From NCBI GenBank assembly GCA_964578885.1, contig CAZOEO010000011.1:34745-98744 (forward strand): a stretch of 64,000 nucleotides of DNA, written 5' to 3'. Made by a program: the position numbers and the translations under genes. Of this stretch, positions 35,443-44,918 are shown one piece after another; positions within the stretch are counted from its first letter, which is position 1, and the number at the start of each line of letters is the position of its first letter. The DNA is from CAZRHR01 sp964578885 (GTDB lineage: Bacteria > Bacteroidota > Bacteroidia > CAIKAF01). The notes beneath the pieces were generated by a model. That model worked only from the letters and a program-made list of their open reading frames with translations, did not search any database and was not told the origin of the DNA.

Positions 35443-36732
35443 ATGAGCCCAATCTTTTCTTTCCCTCGTGTTTTGGTCGTAATCGCAATGGTGCAAACCA
35501 TGGCAACAATCCATGCACAGACCCTTCAGCGCTGCGGGACAGTCCAAGCCATTCAGCATCGCAATCAACAGCATCCCGGTTATTTGGATGCGGTGAATCA
35601 GGCTTTTTCCACGGCACGTGCCCATGCCGCCACCGCGGAAAAAAACAATACCGTTTACCGAATTCCTGTGGTGGTGCATGTGGTGTACAAGACCGAGACA
35701 GAAAATATTCCGGACTCCCTGATTATTCAGCAAATCCAGGTGTTGAATGAAGATTTCCGCCGGAGAAATGCAGATAGCGTGAACACCCGTGCGGAATTTC
35801 TGCCCTTTGCGGAAGATACGCGAATTGAGTTTTTCCTGGCGACTACCGATCCGCAAGGTCAGCCAACTACAGGCATTACACGAACGCAAGGTGCTCCGGC
35901 TTTCGGACTTTTTAGTCCCTTCGACGACAATGTGAAAAAATCGTCTCTCGGAGGAAAAGATGGTTGGCCGGCCAGCCAATATTTGAATGTTTGGGTGTGT
36001 GATTTGGTGCTGGGTTTGGGCATTTTGGGGTATGCGTATCCTCCGGTTGGCGCCCCCAATTGGCCAGCCGATCAACTTCCAGCCGATTCTACCGTGGAAG
36101 GCGTGGTTATCCATTATCCCGTTTTTGGACCCAATAATCCTTTGGCTTCCGGACCACTCGCCATCATTAATCGTGGCCGCACGCTTACACATGAAGTCGG
36201 CCATTACCTTGGATTACGACATATTTGGGGCGATGGAGATTGCACGGTAGATGATGGATTGGCCGACACTCCCAATGCCGACGACAACGCTCAGCAAATT
36301 TGCGATTGGACCAAAAATACTTGTCCCGAGGCCACGGGCACTGAGTATCCGGACCAAATCGAGAATTTCATGGATTATGCAGCTGATTCCTGCATGAATA
36401 TGTTTTCGAAAGATCAGGGAGCGCAAATGCGTTCCAATCTGGAGAACTTTAGAAGCGAATTGTATATCGAATCCACTACTTCTGTGGAAGAACAGGCCCA
36501 ACAGTCTTTGTTGGTCTATCCAAACCCGGCCTCCTCACAATTGGTGATTCCCGCTTCACATTCCTCTACTTCTATTTCACTGGATGTATTCGATGTTTTG
36601 GGAAGAAAAGTAACCATTCCTCATGTACTAGCCGATGCAAATGGACTTCGCATACAAGTGCAGCATTTGCCCGAGGGAAGTTACTGGGGAAGATTCGGGA
36701 AAAATACTTTCCGGTTTGTGGTGGCCAGATAA
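35443..36732 (+). CDS. Secreted M43 (pappalysin-type) metalloprotease with T9SS type A domain
   Basis: A 429-residue protein with a signal peptide (cut near HAQ at about 26). The catalytic domain has the zinc motif HEVGHYLGLRH at 250-260, the calcium/Cys-rich segment DGDCTVDDGLADTP, and NFMDYAADSCMNMFS. The last about 75 residues are a T9SS type A sorting domain (VYPNPASSQL, VFDVLGRKV). It is shorter than the paralogue at 27627 and lacks PKD repeats. It probably shares a transcript with the lipoprotein 12 bp upstream. Confidence 0.9.
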   Translation: MSPIFSFPRVLVVIAMVQTMATIHAQTLQRCGTVQAIQHRNQQHPGYLDAVNQAFSTARAHAATAEKNNTVYRIPVVVHVVYKTETENIPDSLIIQQIQVLNEDFRRRNADSVNTRAEFLPFAEDTRIEFFLATTDPQGQPTTGITRTQGAPAFGLFSPFDDNVKKSSLGGKDGWPASQYLNVWVCDLVLGLGILGYAYPPVGAPNWPADQLPADSTVEGVVIHYPVFGPNNPLASGPLAIINRGRTLTHEVGHYLGLRHIWGDGDCTVDDGLADTPNADDNAQQICDWTKNTCPEATGTEYPDQIENFMDYAADSCMNMFSKDQGAQMRSNLENFRSELYIESTTSVEEQAQQSLLVYPNPASSQLVIPASHSSTSISLDVFDVLGRKVTIPHVLADANGLRIQVQHLPEGSYWGRFGKNTFRFVVAR

Positions 36733-36812
36733 GTGTCCCATCTCACCGCACGTTTAACATTTTAGGGCGTTGTTTCTGCAAGAAAAACAACCCTATCCGT
36801 CTCATAAATTTT

Positions 36813-36820
36813 TACCTTTG
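36813..36820 (+). promoter_or_regulatory. -7 box for the PKD/glycine-rich gene
   Basis: TACCTTTG matches TAnnTTTG, 49-56 nt upstream of the start codon at 36869. Confidence 0.55.
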
Positions 36821-36868
36821 AGGAAAGTGTTGCTTCTAACTATTTGTGAATAAAACGATTCCTTATTT

Positions 36869-38218
36869 ATGAAAAAGTCCCTCGTCGTATTGTTAGCTAT
36901 ATTGGCTTTCCTGTTAAAAGGACAGGCTCAAGGGGTGTTGATTGGAACTTCAGGACAAAATCCGGATCCATCGGCAGCATTAGAAGTAAGAAGCACCACA
37001 GGAGGAATGTTGCCTCCACGTCTTAGCCTTACGGAAAGAAATGCCTTGCCCGGTCCTGCCAATGGTTTGCTTATTTTCAATACCACGAGCAAATGTCTTC
37101 AGATTTTTCTGACTCAACAGGGTTGGACCAATATTGCTTGTGATTGTGCGTCTTATCCTTCTGCGGCGTTTACCGCCAGTTCGACTTCGATTGGTTCAGG
37201 CGGAAGTGTGAATTTTTCTGTATCCGCACCCGTCGGGGGCAATACTTACCAATGGACTTTTACGGGTGGAACGCCCGCTACGGCTTCCGGCACTACGGCT
37301 TCGGTAACGTATTCCACACCTGGCACTTACACGGCTAAATTGGTTGCAACCAATGCCGCAGGTTGTTCTGATTCCACCACGACCATCATTACTGTGAGTT
37401 TGTGTCCTGCCATTGGAACTAATAGTATCACTTTTAATGCCAGCTCCACCACAGGACAAACCGGTACCATTCAAACCTGGACGGTGCCCAACGGCATTTG
37501 TACGGTACGCATTCAGGCGTGGGGTGCGCAAGGTGGAGGAACCAACGGCGGTCTTGGCGCAACAGTGACGGGAGAGTTTTCTGTGACGCCGGGAGAAACC
37601 ATTCGCGTTTTAGTAGGTCAGCGTGGAGGGGTAACTTCTCAGGGCGCCAATTTATGTGCCGGAGGCGGCGGTGGTTCATTTGTTTACCGGAATGCCAATG
37701 ATGCTTTACCCATGTTGGTGGCAGCTGGTGGCGGCGGTCAATCTGAACATGGAAGTGGTGGCGTAGGTCGTTCGGACGCCGGATTATCCAACGGAGGTGG
37801 TTCAGGCAGTGGCGCCATGGGCGGCGGAGGAAATGGAGGAAGCGCCGGTGGTACCATGGGCGTTTATTCGTCCGGTGGCGGCGGCGGTGGCTGGCTTACC
37901 AATGGGGCGAATGGTGTAAATCTTCGTAACCCACCCGGAGAAGGCGGGCGCGCACCTCGCAACGGTGGAAATGGAGGTTCATATAGTCATCCCAATTATT
38001 CAGGTGCATTTGGCGGATTTGGCGGCGGTGGTGGTGCTTCAGATAATTCAGGAGCCGGTGGTGGTGGCGGCGGCTTCAATGGCGGTGGCGGCGGAAACAA
38101 TTATACGGGTAGCATTTGGGGCTGTGGTGCCGGCGGTGGCTCGTACAATGGTGGCGCCAATCCTACGGGTCAAAATGGCGTGCGTTCCGGTGCCGGGCAG
38201 GTGACCATTACGTGGTAA
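36869..38218 (+). CDS. Secreted PKD and glycine-rich-domain protein (copy 1)
   Basis: A 449-residue protein with a signal peptide (about 1-20). Residues 20-85 match a Bacteroidota N-terminal module (ALEVRSTTGGMLPPRLSLTERNA, then LLIFNTTSKCLQIF) also found at the tips of fibre-like proteins. A PKD domain is at about 95-175. A glycine-rich domain (about 185-449) begins TWTVPNGICTVRIQAWGAQGG and ends GQVTITW, with long GGGG runs. No T9SS sorting domain follows; the protein ends with the glycine-rich module. Paralogues are at 50242 and at the right edge (62284). It may be a surface or tail-fibre-like adhesin; the function is unknown. Confidence 0.8.
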   Translation: MKKSLVVLLAILAFLLKGQAQGVLIGTSGQNPDPSAALEVRSTTGGMLPPRLSLTERNALPGPANGLLIFNTTSKCLQIFLTQQGWTNIACDCASYPSAAFTASSTSIGSGGSVNFSVSAPVGGNTYQWTFTGGTPATASGTTASVTYSTPGTYTAKLVATNAAGCSDSTTTIITVSLCPAIGTNSITFNASSTTGQTGTIQTWTVPNGICTVRIQAWGAQGGGTNGGLGATVTGEFSVTPGETIRVLVGQRGGVTSQGANLCAGGGGGSFVYRNANDALPMLVAAGGGGQSEHGSGGVGRSDAGLSNGGGSGSGAMGGGGNGGSAGGTMGVYSSGGGGGGWLTNGANGVNLRNPPGEGGRAPRNGGNGGSYSHPNYSGAFGGFGGGGGASDNSGAGGGGGGFNGGGGGNNYTGSIWGCGAGGGSYNGGANPTGQNGVRSGAGQVTITW

Positions 38219-38253
38219 ACGATATTTGCCGGGCAGCACAACATTTGTAACGT

Positions 38254-38349
38254 CGGGAGACTGCGTTAGGGATTGCAGCGGAAATCCCCGGATAGCGCTT
38301 GCGCCCGGGATTGGAGCGAAAAGCCCGACCCGAAAGGGGAACGCCCAAG
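38254..38349. other. Structured intergenic element between convergent genes
   Basis: Two similar blocks occur 38 nt apart: GGGATTGCAGCGGAAATCCC (38269-38288) and GGGATTGGAGCGAAAAGCCC (38307-38326). Each has complementary ends (GGG/CCC), with AGCGCTTGCGCCC between them and GACCCGAAAGGGGAACGCCC after. It occupies nearly the whole gap between two convergent stop codons. From memory, similar AGCGGAAA-type elements recur in Bacteroidota intergenic regions; this could not be checked here. It is likely a structured RNA or a two-way terminator. Confidence 0.5.
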
Positions 38350-38358
38350 AGAAATGTC

Positions 38359-39255
38359 TTATTCTGTGGCTGCGTTTCGGGCCACCCGGAAGCCAATGTG
38401 CTGAAAGGCAGCATTTTCTTCGGCGCGCATTCTTCTTGAGATTCGAAAGCCTTCGCAGCGGCGGGGCTCGCATAAGTAGCTTCCGCCACGGATTACGCGG
38501 GTGAGGCTTCCGTCGAATGCGGGATCATTTCCCTGTACAACGGGCGTTTTTCCGGGAAAAAGAAGGTACGCACGTCCGTGATAGGCGTCTTCGCACCATT
38601 CCCAGACATTGCCGCCGATGTCGAACAATCCGTTGGCCTGTGCCGGAAAATATCCGACGGGTGCGGTGGTAAGAAAGCCATCTGTGATGACATTGGTATC
38701 GGGAAAGTGTCCTTGAAAAGTATTGGCGATGAGATTGATATCTTTCTCTTCCGGCCAAGGAAAAGCGCCATAACCGGAAGCGGCCCATTCCCATTCGGCT
38801 TCGGTAGGAAGTCGTCCGCCCACCCAGGCACAAAAGGCTTTGGCATCGTTCCATGTAACTTGAACCACAGGATGATTGTCTTTTCCACGAAGGTGGGTAC
38901 CGCGCCCGCCCGGACGGAACCAGCAGGCTAGCGAATCGAATTGCCATCCTTCGGACGTCCAGATCCAACCGCCGGGATGTTCAGGATGTTCTGCTTCGGT
39001 CCGATATCCGGTGGCCTTAATGAATTGGGCAAATGCGGCATTGGTGACTTCGGTTTTCCCCAGCAAGAAAGGAGCAATATGTACTTGATGAACAGGCAAG
39101 GCGTCCGGTTCATCGGCAAACTGTCCCATAGACAAAACGCCGCCCCGGATAGATTGCGCATGATGTGGAACGGGCTTGTTTTCCGGAGGAGTGCAGCCGG
39201 GGCAGAGCAGGGTAAAAAGGAAAGGCGTGAAAACGAAAAATTTACCGATTTCCAT
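38359..39255 (-). CDS. Lipoprotein with FGE/SUMF1-type sulfatase-modifying domain, both active-site cysteines present
   Basis: The frame opens at 39321, but the ATG at 39255 gives a proper lipoprotein signal (lipobox LLCPGC, Cys21) and 298 residues. The FGE-sulfatase domain fills the rest: GKTEVTNAAFAQFI, VQVTWNDAKAFCAWVGGRLPTEAEWEWAA, GNVWEWCED. The decisive block is RVIRGGSYLCEPRRCEGFR, with Cys262 and Cys267 at the CxxxxC spacing of the copper-binding pair in true formylglycine-generating enzymes. No sulfatase gene is in the window. T9SS lipoproteins GldJ/GldK share this fold but are much longer. It overlaps the upstream T9SS-plug gene by 14 bp. Confidence 0.82.
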   Translation of the reverse strand: MEIGKFFVFTPFLFTLLCPGCTPPENKPVPHHAQSIRGGVLSMGQFADEPDALPVHQVHIAPFLLGKTEVTNAAFAQFIKATGYRTEAEHPEHPGGWIWTSEGWQFDSLACWFRPGGRGTHLRGKDNHPVVQVTWNDAKAFCAWVGGRLPTEAEWEWAASGYGAFPWPEEKDINLIANTFQGHFPDTNVITDGFLTTAPVGYFPAQANGLFDIGGNVWEWCEDAYHGRAYLLFPGKTPVVQGNDPAFDGSLTRVIRGGSYLCEPRRCEGFRISRRMRAEENAAFQHIGFRVARNAATE

Positions 39256-40510
39256 TGGAATTAATCTCGGTAAAGCCCACCAGTCTATGGGTGAGGTCGC
39301 CCGGTTGGCGCAGGTAAACAAACACGCTATAATCGTTTTCTGCCATAGAAAAATCCCCTTCGATGGGTCCGGTAAGTCCTTGTGACTCGTCTTTTTTCAC
39401 GACCACGTATTGGTAGTTGTAGTAGCCTTGTTTAAAAGGAACGGATAAAAAATACATGTTTCGGGCGCGGTCCGCTTTGAGCCGGTAGCGTTCCAGCACT
39501 TGTCCGAAGGAGAATCCGCCGATGAGATAGACTTCTGCATTTTCGAAGATGGCGCCGGGTTGGAGTACAAAATTGACGGTGACATAATCCGGATCGACCG
39601 TTTGTGCCATGTTTTCCTGGTTATGGTATACAAATTTCCCGTTGATATCGGGCATGTCTGAGTAGTTGAGGCGATTTCTGGGAGCATCCGGTCGCAGTCT
39701 TGCAAAAAAAGTACCGTTGATGTTTTCGTAACCGATTACGGGGTCGCGGGTAGCCACCATGGATTTCAGGTCGAGCAGACGGTATTGGTTGCCGCCGGGA
39801 AATCCAAGTTCGCCGGTGGAATAATCATAAACGAGTCGGTCCGATTCGATGTATCGGGGTTTTACGTCGAATCTTGCGTTGTCCCATCGTCGGTTTTGGC
39901 AAACCACAATTTTGAGGTCTTCAAATACATTTTGAAGATTTAAAAAGGAGGTTGACAGGGTAAAGAAAATTTCCTGGTGGGTGAGGCGCTGGTCGGCCAT
40001 AGAGGCATTTCGAATTCGGGCTCCTACGGGCACCATGGCGTCGAGGACCATGAATCGGCGTCGGAAAACCACATTTTCAGGATCTTCCTTTAAAAAAACT
40101 TCCACTACATAATTTCCCGCATGGGTGGGCTTCATCATGTCTGAAGGAATGGTGAACTGATAATGCGTGTAATGCCTTGTGGTGTTGGTGGAAAATCCGT
40201 ATTCCAGTACATCGAAGGATTCAAATCCATTCAGAAATTGCATGAAATTCAGGTCAGAAGAGCTCCAATCGTAAAGGCAATGTCGGATTCGGTAGGCGTA
40301 ATCTCTTGGTTCATAGCCAAATTCATCGAAACGGACGATGAGTTGTTGATTGGAGTTCAATTCATAAATAGCAGGCAACATGGGTTCATTCACCGGATGA
40401 ATGTCGGCGGATCCGATGGATGGCCGGAAAATTCCATCGGCATTGGGGGGCGAGATGGCCCAAATAGGTTGAATAAAACACCAAAGAAAAAATAGGAGTA
40501 AACGATACAT
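39242..40510 (-). CDS. Type IX secretion system plug protein (DUF5103 family)
   Basis: A 422-residue protein with a signal peptide (about 1-19). The family hallmarks are present: an early LIVRFDEFGYEPRDYAYRI, then FLNGFESFDVLEYGFSTNTT, YTHYQFTIPSD and a C-terminal GYYNYQYVVV. This matches the DUF5103 family, now described as the T9SS plug domain (PF17116). The plug closes the lateral opening of the SprA translocon when cargo is absent. The FGE-like lipoprotein is directly downstream and overlaps it. Confidence 0.88.
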   Translation of the reverse strand: MYRLLLFFLWCFIQPIWAISPPNADGIFRPSIGSADIHPVNEPMLPAIYELNSNQQLIVRFDEFGYEPRDYAYRIRHCLYDWSSSDLNFMQFLNGFESFDVLEYGFSTNTTRHYTHYQFTIPSDMMKPTHAGNYVVEVFLKEDPENVVFRRRFMVLDAMVPVGARIRNASMADQRLTHQEIFFTLSTSFLNLQNVFEDLKIVVCQNRRWDNARFDVKPRYIESDRLVYDYSTGELGFPGGNQYRLLDLKSMVATRDPVIGYENINGTFFARLRPDAPRNRLNYSDMPDINGKFVYHNQENMAQTVDPDYVTVNFVLQPGAIFENAEVYLIGGFSFGQVLERYRLKADRARNMYFLSVPFKQGYYNYQYVVVKKDESQGLTGPIEGDFSMAENDYSVFVYLRQPGDLTHRLVGFTEINSNGNR

Positions 40511-40711
40511 GGGTTAAAGTTCGTAAATTTGGCTGAATCCGTAGTTATAGCGGATTATTTCCAATGATATTGTGCTTTTAGGCACCATTTTTTCGCGTAA
40601 AAACAAAACGAATCTGAAAACCTCCCTTCCGTTTTGGTTGTTAGACCAGCAATATTCGGGGAAAAAGAAAAATTAAGGCAGATAAAAAGATACAAGCTAT
40701 ACAGCAATTTT

Positions 40712-40719
40712 TAACTTTG
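40712..40719 (+). promoter_or_regulatory. -7 box for the nqr operon
   Basis: TAACTTTG matches TAnnTTTG, 25-32 nt upstream of the nqrA start codon. Confidence 0.6.
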
Positions 40720-40743
40720 CACGGCTAAAAAGCGCCAAACGCT

Positions 40744-42132
40744 ATGGGTCAAGTTCATAAAATCAAAAAAGGCCTGGATATCAGGCTGGTAGGAGAAGCC
40801 GAAAAAACAGTTGCCAGCGCCGATGCGCTTCATACCGTGATGGTTTCCCCTGAAGATTTCTTTGGCATTCGTCCAAAGACCTTGGTAACTGCCGGAGATG
40901 AAGTGTTGGCCGGCACGCCAATCATGTTCGATAAGAACAATGATGCACATAAAATCGTGTCTCCCGTCAGTGGAGAGGTGGTTGAAGTGGTTCGCGGTGC
41001 CAAACGGAAATTGTTGGGCATTAAAATTTTGGCCGACAAAGAAACCCGTTTTGTGGAACACGGAGCCATTTCATTGGCGTCTATTACTGCTGAACAACTT
41101 ACAGAGAAACTTTGTCTGGCAGGACTTTGGTCCGGCATCAAAATGCGTCCTTACAACGCCATTGCCTTTCCTGAGTTAAAGCCCAAAGCGGTATTTGTAT
41201 CCGCGTTCGATTCAGCCCCGTTGGCTCCAGATTACGATTTCATCGTGAATGGTCAGGAAGCTGCTTTTGAACTGGGCTTACAAGTATTGGCCAAAGTGTC
41301 CGGTGCCAAAGTGCATTTGGGCGTTCATGCGCAAAAGACCAAATCAGCCGCTTTTTTACAAACCAAATCAGCTCAGGTACATACTTTTGATGGTCCACAT
41401 CCTTCCGGATTGTTGAGCACCCAAATTGGACTGATTTCCCCGATTAATCGTGGCGAAGTCGTTTGGACGGCCAATGTACAGGACATCATTGCCATGGGTA
41501 AATTCATTCAGACCGGACGTTTCGATGCATCCCGTCTGGTGGCATTAACCGGCGCAGGCCTGAAACAAAATAAATACGTACGAACCGTTGGTGGCGCGCC
41601 CATGTCTAGTTTGATTTCAGACGATCAGACCAATGGCGCCAACCAGCGTTGGATTTCCGGAAATGTATTTACCGGAAGAAACGTGGGTAAAAACGGATAC
41701 TTAGGTTATTTCGAAAACCAGGTGACCTTAATTGAAGAAGGTGGAGAGCCCGAATTTTTCGGTTGGATTGCTCCCGGCTTTGATAAATTTAGTCTTTCCC
41801 GCACCTTCTTTAGCTGGGCAATGCCAGGCAAAAAGTACAACCTGAACACCAACATGAACGGGGAAGAGCGGGCCTTTGTGGTGTCCGGCGAATATGAAAA
41901 AGTATTTCCTCTGGACATTTTGCCCGTTCAATTGCTGAAGGCCATTATTACTGGTGATATTGAAAAGCAGGAACAACTTGGCATTTATGAAATCGTTCCT
42001 GAAGATTTCGCCCTTTGTGAATTTGTATGTACTTCAAAGATTGAATCTCAAGCCATTGTAGAAGGGGCCATGTTGCAACTTTACGGTGAGTTGGTCGATT
42101 CACTGAAGCCAGAAGAACATCATCACGGTTAA
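40744..42132 (+). CDS. nqrA: Na+-translocating NADH:quinone reductase subunit A
   Basis: A 462-residue peripheral subunit, the first of six. The N-terminal barrel-sandwich-like domain (KIKKGLDIRLVGEAEKTV, then VSPVSGEVVEVVRGAKRKL) is followed by the long alpha/beta body, complete to the C-terminus. NqrA has been linked to quinone binding. A promoter box lies just upstream. Confidence 0.97.
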   Translation: MGQVHKIKKGLDIRLVGEAEKTVASADALHTVMVSPEDFFGIRPKTLVTAGDEVLAGTPIMFDKNNDAHKIVSPVSGEVVEVVRGAKRKLLGIKILADKETRFVEHGAISLASITAEQLTEKLCLAGLWSGIKMRPYNAIAFPELKPKAVFVSAFDSAPLAPDYDFIVNGQEAAFELGLQVLAKVSGAKVHLGVHAQKTKSAAFLQTKSAQVHTFDGPHPSGLLSTQIGLISPINRGEVVWTANVQDIIAMGKFIQTGRFDASRLVALTGAGLKQNKYVRTVGGAPMSSLISDDQTNGANQRWISGNVFTGRNVGKNGYLGYFENQVTLIEEGGEPEFFGWIAPGFDKFSLSRTFFSWAMPGKKYNLNTNMNGEERAFVVSGEYEKVFPLDILPVQLLKAIITGDIEKQEQLGIYEIVPEDFALCEFVCTSKIESQAIVEGAMLQLYGELVDSLKPEEHHHG

Positions 42133-42164
42133 TACAAACAGATTTTAAACACGCACCTGTTTCC

Positions 42165-43379
42165 ATGAAACCATTACGCAACTTAATGGAAAAGCTGGAG
42201 CCCTCCTTCCGAGAAGGGGGAAAACTCCACAAGTACTGGCCGCTATACGACGGTTTTGCTACTTTCCTATTTGTGCCCGGGCACACAACCCATAAGGGTA
42301 CCCATATCCGGGACGGAATCGATCTAAAGCGCACCATGATTATGGTGGTGCTGGCGATGGTTCCTGCTCTTTTGTTCGGTATTTTCAACGTAGGACATCA
42401 ACATTTCCTGGCATTGGGAGAGGCCGCAACTTTTACCGATAAAATCATTTACGGCGCATGGAAAGTGCTGCCAATGGTGGTGGTGTCATACGCCGTCGGA
42501 TTAGGGGTAGAATTTCTTTTTTGCATCATCAAAGGTCACCAGATCAACGAAGGTTATTTGGTGTCCGGTATGTTAATCCCATTGATTTGTCCCCCGGATT
42601 TACCATTGTGGATGCTTGCCATTGCTGTGATTTTCGCTGTGGTGATTGGTAAAGAAGTTTTTGGCGGAACCGGTATGAACGTGCTGAACGTCGCCTTAAC
42701 CGCCCGTGCCTTCTTGTTCTTCGCTTATCCGGCGCAATTGTCCGGAGATAAAGTGTGGATTTCCGGTGTAGCCAACAGCACCCAACCTTTGGTAGATGGA
42801 TACACCGGCGAAACCGCCTTGGCGCAGTTCATTAAAGCTGGCGACGGCATTACGCACTTAGGTGGTCAGACCATCGCAAACAGTTCAGACCTATTCATGC
42901 AAGGATTCCTTGGATTTATTCCCGGTTCTGTTGGAGAAACTTCTACCCTCGCCATTTTACTTGGCGCCATTTTACTAATTGCCACAGGAATTGGCAGTTG
43001 GAGAATTATGGTGAGCACCGTACTTGGCGCATTGGCCATGGGCTTTTTGCTTAACGGTTTGGCCGGATCTTTCCCGGACAATGCGTATTTGGCTCTTCCG
43101 CCACATTTCCATTTGGTATTTGGTGGTTTTGCTTTCGGAGCGGTGTTTATGGCGACCGATCCTGTGACTGCGGCCCAAACCCAAACCGGAAAATACATTT
43201 ATGGATTTCTCATCGGGGTATTGGCGGTCATCATTCGTGTACTCAACCCTGCTTATCCAGAAGGAATGATGCTGGCTATTCTGTTCATGAACGTGATGGC
43301 CCCATTGGTAGACTACTATGTAGTGCAAGGAAACATTAACCGTCGTTTGAAACGTGCTAAAGCCATCAGCCATGCTTAA
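42165..43379 (+). CDS. nqrB: Na+-translocating NADH:quinone reductase subunit B
   Basis: A 404-residue membrane subunit with about ten membrane segments. It carries RNF/Nqr B-type blocks (FGGTGMNVLNVALTARAF, MATDPVTAAQT) and a GYTGETALAQF segment at the position of the covalent-FMN threonine region. NqrB contributes to the sodium channel and holds FMN and riboflavin. It lies 32 bp after nqrA. Confidence 0.97.
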   Translation: MKPLRNLMEKLEPSFREGGKLHKYWPLYDGFATFLFVPGHTTHKGTHIRDGIDLKRTMIMVVLAMVPALLFGIFNVGHQHFLALGEAATFTDKIIYGAWKVLPMVVVSYAVGLGVEFLFCIIKGHQINEGYLVSGMLIPLICPPDLPLWMLAIAVIFAVVIGKEVFGGTGMNVLNVALTARAFLFFAYPAQLSGDKVWISGVANSTQPLVDGYTGETALAQFIKAGDGITHLGGQTIANSSDLFMQGFLGFIPGSVGETSTLAILLGAILLIATGIGSWRIMVSTVLGALAMGFLLNGLAGSFPDNAYLALPPHFHLVFGGFAFGAVFMATDPVTAAQTQTGKYIYGFLIGVLAVIIRVLNPAYPEGMMLAILFMNVMAPLVDYYVVQGNINRRLKRAKAISHA

Positions 43380-44220
43380 CAAAGAAAGTAACAGCTATAT
43401 TTTCATTTTTGCCGCTGCATTGGTGGTGGCCGTAGGGGTGGTTCTTACCATTGCCAATGAATCTACCAAGCCTGCCTATTTGTCCAGTTTAAAAAAGGAG
43501 AAAAAGCAAAGCATCCTTTTGGCGGCAACAGGTGAGTCTGCAGAGACCTTGACCAGGGAAGTTGCAGATGCACGTTTTGACGAAGAAATCGTGGCTATGT
43601 ATGCTTACACTGCCGATGGCACCAAAGTGAAAGAAGGAGAAGAGGTCTTTAATATTGATTTGGCCGCAGAGCAAAAGAAAAAGGGTGCCGAAGCTGAATC
43701 TGCACTCTATCCTGTGTACAAGCATGTAAAGGATGGAAAAACCCGCTATGTGGTAGCCATGCAAGGCGTTGGACTTTGGGGTCCTATTTGGGGCTTTTTA
43801 GCCGTAGAGAGCGATTTACAAACCGTCGCCAATGCCGTATTTGATCACAAGTCTGAAACTCCTGGCTTAGGCGCTGAAATTAATACAGAAAACTTCCAGA
43901 AGCAATTTCGTCCCTCTGGCGATTCTCGTAAACTCATCGCTGCTCTAGGGGGAGGAGAAACCTATCTTCACGTAGAAAAACCTGGACGTGTTGCGGCAAA
44001 CAGCCCGGAATACACCTATGTAGTAGAAGGTATTTCTGGCGGAACCATTACGTCCAATGGATTATCGGACATGCTTGGCAAATTTTTACGTGCTTTTGTC
44101 CTTTTTGCCAACAAAAACCTCACCTTACCTGAAACTGCTGCTGCGCCAGCTGATAGCTTAGCCATCGACAGCACGGTTGTGAATGTTGACACGTTGAACC
44201 AGTTAACCGTTGTACCATGA
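43372..44220 (+). CDS. nqrC: Na+-translocating NADH:quinone reductase subunit C
   Basis: The ATG at 43372 (8-bp overlap with nqrB) is preferred over the GTG at 43354 because it gives the standard N-terminus before the single membrane helix (about 8-29). The 282-residue protein has the FMN-binding domain, with the flavinylation motif SGGT at 222-225 (SGGTITS), where Thr225 is the predicted FMN site. The family motif is usually SGAT. The tail is short and Ala/Asp/Thr-rich. Confidence 0.95.
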   Translation: MLNKESNSYIFIFAAALVVAVGVVLTIANESTKPAYLSSLKKEKKQSILLAATGESAETLTREVADARFDEEIVAMYAYTADGTKVKEGEEVFNIDLAAEQKKKGAEAESALYPVYKHVKDGKTRYVVAMQGVGLWGPIWGFLAVESDLQTVANAVFDHKSETPGLGAEINTENFQKQFRPSGDSRKLIAALGGGETYLHVEKPGRVAANSPEYTYVVEGISGGTITSNGLSDMLGKFLRAFVLFANKNLTLPETAAAPADSLAIDSTVVNVDTLNQLTVVP

Positions 44221-44888
44221 GCGAAACTGCTGTAAAAGCCCCAAAGGCACCTGCTGAACCCTTGTTTTCAGCAAAAAACAGGAAACTTCTTTCCGATCCA
44301 TTGGACGACAATAACCCAATTACCGTACAGGTACTAGGTATTTGTTCAGCCCTTGCCGTAACTGTTCAGGTAAAACCTGCGTTGTTCATGTGTATAGGAG
44401 TGATTTTTGTGGCCGCTTTCGGTAACCTAATCATTTCTCTCATGCGGAATATTATTCCCAACCGGATTCGGATTATTGTTCAATTGGTCATTGTAGCCAC
44501 CCTGGTTACACTCGTAGACTTGGGTCTCAAAGCCTTTGCTTATGATACCAGCAAAGCACTTTCCGTGTTCGTAGGACTGATCATCACCAACTGTATCATC
44601 ATGGGGCGTCTTGAGGCTTTTGCCCTTGGCAACAAACCATGGCCTTCCTTTTTAGATGGTATCGGAAACGGTATTGGATACTCTGTTATTCTCGTGGGTG
44701 TAGCCGTGTTGCGCGAGCTGTTTGGTAGTGGAAAAATTATGGGATTCCAGATTGTTCCACAAGCCCTTTATGATTTAGGGTATGTGAACAATGGTTTATT
44801 CATTCTTCCACCAATGGCCCTGATTTTAGTAGGTGCCATCATCTGGTGGCAACGGAGTCGCAACCAAAAACTAATTGAAGCCAACTAA
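44217..44888 (+). CDS. nqrD: Na+-translocating NADH:quinone reductase subunit D
   Basis: A 223-residue integral membrane subunit with six predicted membrane helices (VGLIITNCIIMGRLEAFA core, with the conserved Cys near the iron-sulfur site shared with NqrE). It overlaps nqrC by 4 bp (ATGA). Confidence 0.96.
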   Translation: MSETAVKAPKAPAEPLFSAKNRKLLSDPLDDNNPITVQVLGICSALAVTVQVKPALFMCIGVIFVAAFGNLIISLMRNIIPNRIRIIVQLVIVATLVTLVDLGLKAFAYDTSKALSVFVGLIITNCIIMGRLEAFALGNKPWPSFLDGIGNGIGYSVILVGVAVLRELFGSGKIMGFQIVPQALYDLGYVNNGLFILPPMALILVGAIIWWQRSRNQKLIEAN

Positions 44889-44918
44889 TATTTGGAATAG
44901 CTCCTAATAATTGAATCT

